Part shown: positions 4,748 through 7,612 of the stretch, piece by piece
Layout: every line of letters starts with the position of its first letter
How positions within the stretch are numbered: the first letter of the stretch is position 1
Source: Clostridia bacterium
Lineage (GTDB): Bacteria; Bacillota_A; Clostridia; Oscillospirales; CAG-272
Direction: 5' to 3'
Assembly: GCA_017467225.1 (NCBI GenBank)
Contig: JAFTSR010000357.1
Span: 1-7,612 of the forward strand
Length of the DNA stretch: 7,612 nt
Notes under the pieces: generated by a model
Told to the model about the DNA's origin: nothing
Database searches by the model: none
The model's input: only the letters and a program-made list of their open reading frames with translations
Position numbers and translations under genes: made by a program

Positions 4748-6646
4748 TTACAGCGGGAGGATCAGGCAGCGACCGGGCGTGCCGGCGATCTCTTGACCCG
4801 AGGGGGTCGTCAGCGTTGCCTCTTGATGGAAGACTGCCATCAGCGTCTTGCACGCACCCTCACAGGCGACGATGGCCTGGCAGGCTGCGTCGTTGCGGAG
4901 CACCTGTACTGTACCGCCCTCTCGGTTCGAGGGTGCGGCCATGTATGCAAACTGCGGATGAGCCAGATCGGTCGGAATGCAGACCATAAAGAGGTCGCCT
5001 TTGACGGGTGCATCGGGCACGGCGTGGTTGTTGCGCCGCCATGAGCCGACCTTCTCGCCGACTTCAATGCTGAAATCGGTTTTTTCGTCCAGATTGAAGT
5101 AGACCCATTCGCCGTTGGAAACGTGGCGAGGACGCAGCGAACGGTCGATCTTGGTATCCTTCGCCCAGCACTGATCCACCGTGGTGGTCAGGGGACCGCG
5201 CTCGGGGTGCTCGTCACGAATATCCGCGCCCAGGGAGACCAGACAGCCGTCGAACGTGAAGAAGGAAACCAGGGCGCTGATGCCGTCATGCTCCGGCTTT
5301 TCATAGAGAATACCGAAATCACCCGACGTTAAGCCGCCGGCATGGCTGTTGGGGAGTGGCAGGCACCACCAGTCGCGGTGTGCGTGGATCTGCTCGTCGT
5401 TTTCAATACGCGCCGTTGTGCCCGGAATGTGGGCGAAATCCCATACGGCGGAAATATCGTGATATTCGTCGCCGCGGCGGGCAAGGCAGGTGTGCGTGCC
5501 GTAGGACATATTGTAGGCTAACTCGCCCTCGCCGTTGCAAAGCTCTTGATCGTAAATTTTTTCGTTGTGTCCCTTGACACCGATGTAACTGCCGTTTTTG
5601 CGGTGGCAGAGCACCTGGATGGAGGGATAGAACACCGTCTTGTCCGCATCACTGTCGTCACAGACGGCGGCAGGACGGGCGTTTTCCTTGGCAAAGGCGG
5701 CGATCTCATCAGCGCGGGGGAGATCTGCTGTGCGAGTCAGGAACTTGATACCGCGATGCAAATTGACACGGTAGTTGTTGCCAAGACGGGCAAACTCACG
5801 ACCGACGCCACAGTAATCAAAGTAGCCGTTTTTACTCATGACACGCTGACCGTCCAGCACGTGGCGCAGAAAAATGTCGATCAGCTCGGTTGGGAACTCC
5901 CAACGGGTCTTTTGGAAAACGTAGAGAAGAATAGAAACGTCAAAGGTGAAGGCTGCGCCGTAGCCGCCGGAATACCAGCGTCTGCCGTGCTGGCAGAAGC
6001 CGCCGTCCTCCTGAATGCCCTCAGCGTCGTATTTCATCTCACCCCGTGCGCGCTGTGCGGCTGCGGTGAGCAGCTCGTTGTCGCCGGTCAGAAGTGCGTG
6101 CTTGATGGTGTTGTTGATGCCCCAGATCAGATTGGCACCGGTCCACTTGATAATGCCGGGGTGGCATTTCATCGAGCCGCGGCCGATCAGCGTCAGCGCA
6201 CGCTCGCGCAGATCCTGCGGCAGCACGTCCCACATCATCATGGAGATGTCGGAGATGGTGCGCGGCATGCCGATTTCGTTGTGCCACCAGTTGGGGTTAA
6301 TATAATCGTGCAGCAGCCAATAGCGCAGCGCAGCGATCATGGCATCACGGTAGGCGGCATCCTCATACAGACGCGCACGACCGTGCTGGGTCAGAAGATT
6401 CTGAATACGGGAGTAGTGCTTGGAGGCATCCCAGCCGCTGCGTTCCTGATCTGCATAGTTGATGTCCGCCCAGCACAGCGTATCGGGAAGATCGCCCGGG
6501 ATCAGCGCAGCGTAGAAATCCACGGCGCCCTTGTCTCCAAAGGTGTGGTCATAGGCCAGACCCTCCCAAAGCAGCTCGGAAAAATGGCAGAACACCGAGC
6601 GCATGTCATCACGCAGCGTTTCTGCATAAAATGCGGTCACATTCAT
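4748..6646 (-). CDS. Polysaccharide lyase family 8-like enzyme without a visible signal peptide
   Basis: This 632-residue protein carries the marks of PL8 lyases (hyaluronate, chondroitin AC and xanthan lyases), which cut uronic-acid polysaccharides by beta-elimination to give 4,5-unsaturated uronide ends. The aromatic patch reads N119-W-W, followed by E-I-G-M-P-R to R129. T-G-A-N places the catalytic Asn at N172. D-G-G-F-C-Q-H-G-R-R-W-Y-S-G-G-Y-G gives H220 and Y229, nine residues apart as in characterised enzymes. R283 in G-V-G-R-E-F lies 54 residues after that Tyr, the spacing I recall for chondroitinase AC. E373 in C-N-G-E-G is a candidate for the conserved Glu. The helical toroid would fill about 1-300 and the beta-sandwich about 330-632. 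Known PL8 enzymes are usually secreted and longer. Here residues 1-20 are hydrophilic (M-N-V-T-A-F-Y-A-E-T), so it is probably intracellular. The ribosome site AAAGGAG lies 8 nt before the start. The substrate is unknown. Confidence 0.85.
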   Translation of the reverse strand: MNVTAFYAETLRDDMRSVFCHFSELLWEGLAYDHTFGDKGAVDFYAALIPGDLPDTLCWADINYADQERSGWDASKHYSRIQNLLTQHGRARLYEDAAYRDAMIAALRYWLLHDYINPNWWHNEIGMPRTISDISMMMWDVLPQDLRERALTLIGRGSMKCHPGIIKWTGANLIWGINNTIKHALLTGDNELLTAAAQRARGEMKYDAEGIQEDGGFCQHGRRWYSGGYGAAFTFDVSILLYVFQKTRWEFPTELIDIFLRHVLDGQRVMSKNGYFDYCGVGREFARLGNNYRVNLHRGIKFLTRTADLPRADEIAAFAKENARPAAVCDDSDADKTVFYPSIQVLCHRKNGSYIGVKGHNEKIYDQELCNGEGELAYNMSYGTHTCLARRGDEYHDISAVWDFAHIPGTTARIENDEQIHAHRDWWCLPLPNSHAGGLTSGDFGILYEKPEHDGISALVSFFTFDGCLVSLGADIRDEHPERGPLTTTVDQCWAKDTKIDRSLRPRHVSNGEWVYFNLDEKTDFSIEVGEKVGSWRRNNHAVPDAPVKGDLFMVCIPTDLAHPQFAYMAAPSNREGGTVQVLRNDAACQAIVACEGACKTLMAVFHQEATLTTPSGQEIAGTPGRCLILPL

Positions 6647-6654
6647 CAGGCATT

Positions 6655-6661
6655 CTCCTTT
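6655..6661 (-). promoter_or_regulatory. Ribosome binding site of the PL8-like lyase
   Basis: On the minus strand AAAGGAG lies 8 nt before the ATG at 6646. It supports a start without any N-terminal extension that could hide a signal peptide. Confidence 0.8.
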
Positions 6662-6689
6662 CGAGTGTGTCGAATGTCAGAGAGTTCTC

Positions 6690-6718
6690 ATTATATTGTA
6701 CCAAAAAAATACAAAAAA
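6690..6718 (-). promoter_or_regulatory. Probable promoter of the lyase-membrane protein operon
   Basis: On the minus strand a perfect TATAAT (6690-6695) lies about 44 nt before the lyase start. At 17-nt spacing the -35 position is TTTTTT (6713-6718), a poor hexamer, so the promoter may rely on the A/T tracts upstream or on an activator. Confidence 0.5.
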
Positions 6719-6761
6719 AGCAATATATATCTTGAAATTTTTTTATTTTTTTGCAAAAAAA
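6703..6761. other. Cluster of five 7-nt A/T tracts, likely bent DNA
   Basis: Runs of exactly seven A or T occur at 6703-6709, 6713-6719, 6738-6744, 6746-6752 and 6755-6761. The last two, with GC between, make a 16-bp palindrome. Tract centres are about 8-10 bp apart within each group, near the helical repeat, which favours intrinsic curvature. The cluster covers the -35 side of the lyase promoter and could act as an UP-type element. It also fills the gap after the DUF1015 gene, where no clear terminator is visible. Confidence 0.55.
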
Positions 6762-6774
6762 GTGCGATAAATGC

Positions 6775-7612
6775 TCAGCAAATGGTGCGGCACTCCATAT
6801 AATAGCGCTTATCACGGGCGTGACCCATGGAAAACGTCTTGCGGGGAAGCGCGCCGTCGTAGATGACGGTGCGGAACAGCTGATCCTTTTGCATGCCGTC
6901 AAACAAAAATCCGATGGCACCGTCGCGGCAGGCCAGAGAGGTCAGTGAGTCCTCACCATGGATATAGTCGATCTCGATCCCAGGATGCGCGGCTGCGTAA
7001 TCGTCAAGGAAGGTCTGCAGCGTGCCGACGGTCAGCTGCTGGACGGGATGCTCCGCGTGAAGATCAGAAGTGAGGGGATGACCTGGCGTACCGAAAACGC
7101 AGCGGATGCTTTGCGGCGCTGCGGCACCGTCAAGCCCGGCAAGATAGGACTTGAGCGAGGCGAGAATATCCTCGCGATCTGCGTGAAAAACAACGCGGTA
7201 GATCGGCTCAAAATCCAGCGCAGCATCGTGCAGGTTGACGACCTCGCACAGCGCATAACGGGCCGGATGGGTGGCTGCAGCCTCGGCACCGATGGCTGCC
7301 TTGATCTCCTCGTAGGCAGCCTTGGCGCTGGCCAGCGAGTGGTTGCCGTCGCCAACCGCAAACAAGAGGGGGGCAAGCGTGCCGTCACCATAGCGTGCGG
7401 CCATGGCTTCGGGGGTGATCAGCGCATCGAGCGCCGCTTGTACGGCGTCCATCTGTGCTTCGCTGAGAAAACGGCCGGTGGCGCGGCCACCACCCAGCAT
7501 CAGCTCGGTGTCGTAAGCAAGCGGCATGCTGTCCTGTGCCTGCGTATCAAACAGCGGCGCGAGCACGGTGTGCCCGGGGTCATCGATCAGCAGCATGACG
7601 TGCGGCAGCTCC
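6775..7612 (-). CDS. DUF1015-family protein, N-terminal part outside the window
   Basis: The gene runs off the right edge. The last 278 residues are visible, starting E-L-P-H-V-M-L-L-I-D-D-P, so the ATG at 7594-7596 is internal. Family marks are L-P-H-V-M-L-L-I-D-D-P, the most conserved block G-D-G-N-H-S-L-A-S-A-K (codons at about 7321-7353), E-V-V-N-L-H-D-A-A-L, and the ending P-R-K-T-F-S-M-G-H-A-R-D-K-R-Y-Y-M-E-C-R. Full members have about 400 residues and their biochemical role is not settled. There is no membrane segment. In Clostridia I recall the gene often beside the serine biosynthesis genes serA and serC, which would place those to the right of the window; that is recollection plus inference. 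No strong terminator follows, and the lyase gene starts 128 bp downstream on the same strand. Confidence 0.88.
   Translation of the reverse strand, partial: ELPHVMLLIDDPGHTVLAPLFDTQAQDSMPLAYDTELMLGGGRATGRFLSEAQMDAVQAALDALITPEAMAARYGDGTLAPLLFAVGDGNHSLASAKAAYEEIKAAIGAEAAATHPARYALCEVVNLHDAALDFEPIYRVVFHADREDILASLKSYLAGLDGAAAPQSIRCVFGTPGHPLTSDLHAEHPVQQLTVGTLQTFLDDYAAAHPGIEIDYIHGEDSLTSLACRDGAIGFLFDGMQKDQLFRTVIYDGALPRKTFSMGHARDKRYYMECRTIC

Noticed and set aside
5546..6802. 418-residue plus-strand open frame opposite the lyase gene
   Set aside because: It is antisense to the PL8-like gene and crosses its promoter. No domain is recognisable, and long antisense frames are common in GC-rich genes.

Overview
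The window reads as chromosomal DNA of a moderately GC-rich gut Firmicute, most likely an Oscillospiraceae/Ruminococcaceae member of the Faecalibacterium-Gemmiger-Subdoligranulum kind. The evidence is the Bacillota-type pairing of a walJ-like gene with rlmH, strong AAGGAGG-type ribosome sites, a TTGCAT-17-TATAAT promoter, and several GC-rich palindromic intergenic repeats of a sort I associate with that group. The genus is an inference. No RNA gene, CRISPR array, insertion sequence or phage gene was seen.

Plus strand, left to right. The 3' end of a WalJ/YycJ-like metallo-beta-lactamase-fold protein (2-223) is followed by a 375-bp gap holding nine successive perfect inverted repeats (232-523). 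Next comes rlmH (599-1078), the 23S rRNA pseudouridine-1915 methyltransferase. A clear promoter at 1126-1154 then drives a Gfo/Idh/MocA-family dehydrogenase (1225-2304). A 200-bp gap carries two inverted copies of a second palindromic repeat, the second ending just before the ribosome site of the next gene. Two tandem paralogous calcineurin-like phosphoesterases follow (2506-3258 and 3273-4016), 14 bp apart and surely co-transcribed. A third, decayed copy of the repeat and a strong bidirectional terminator (4079-4115) close this half.

Minus strand, read from the right edge. A DUF1015-family protein lacking its N-terminus (7612-6775) is followed by an A/T-tract-rich spacer with a probable promoter. 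Next is a polysaccharide lyase family 8-like enzyme (6646-4748) with no visible signal peptide. After 41 bp comes a small two-helix membrane protein with a very acidic C-terminal tail (4706-4128). The lyase and the membrane protein probably form one transcript ending at the shared terminator.

Functionally the window mixes housekeeping (rlmH, walJ, probably DUF1015) with a candidate carbohydrate module. The lyase would make unsaturated uronide ends, and a sugar dehydrogenase lies nearby but in a separate, convergent transcription unit, so a joint pathway is only a guess. The parts most worth a second look are the apparently cytoplasmic PL8 lyase with its acidic membrane partner, the nine-hairpin array, and the three-copy palindromic repeat family.
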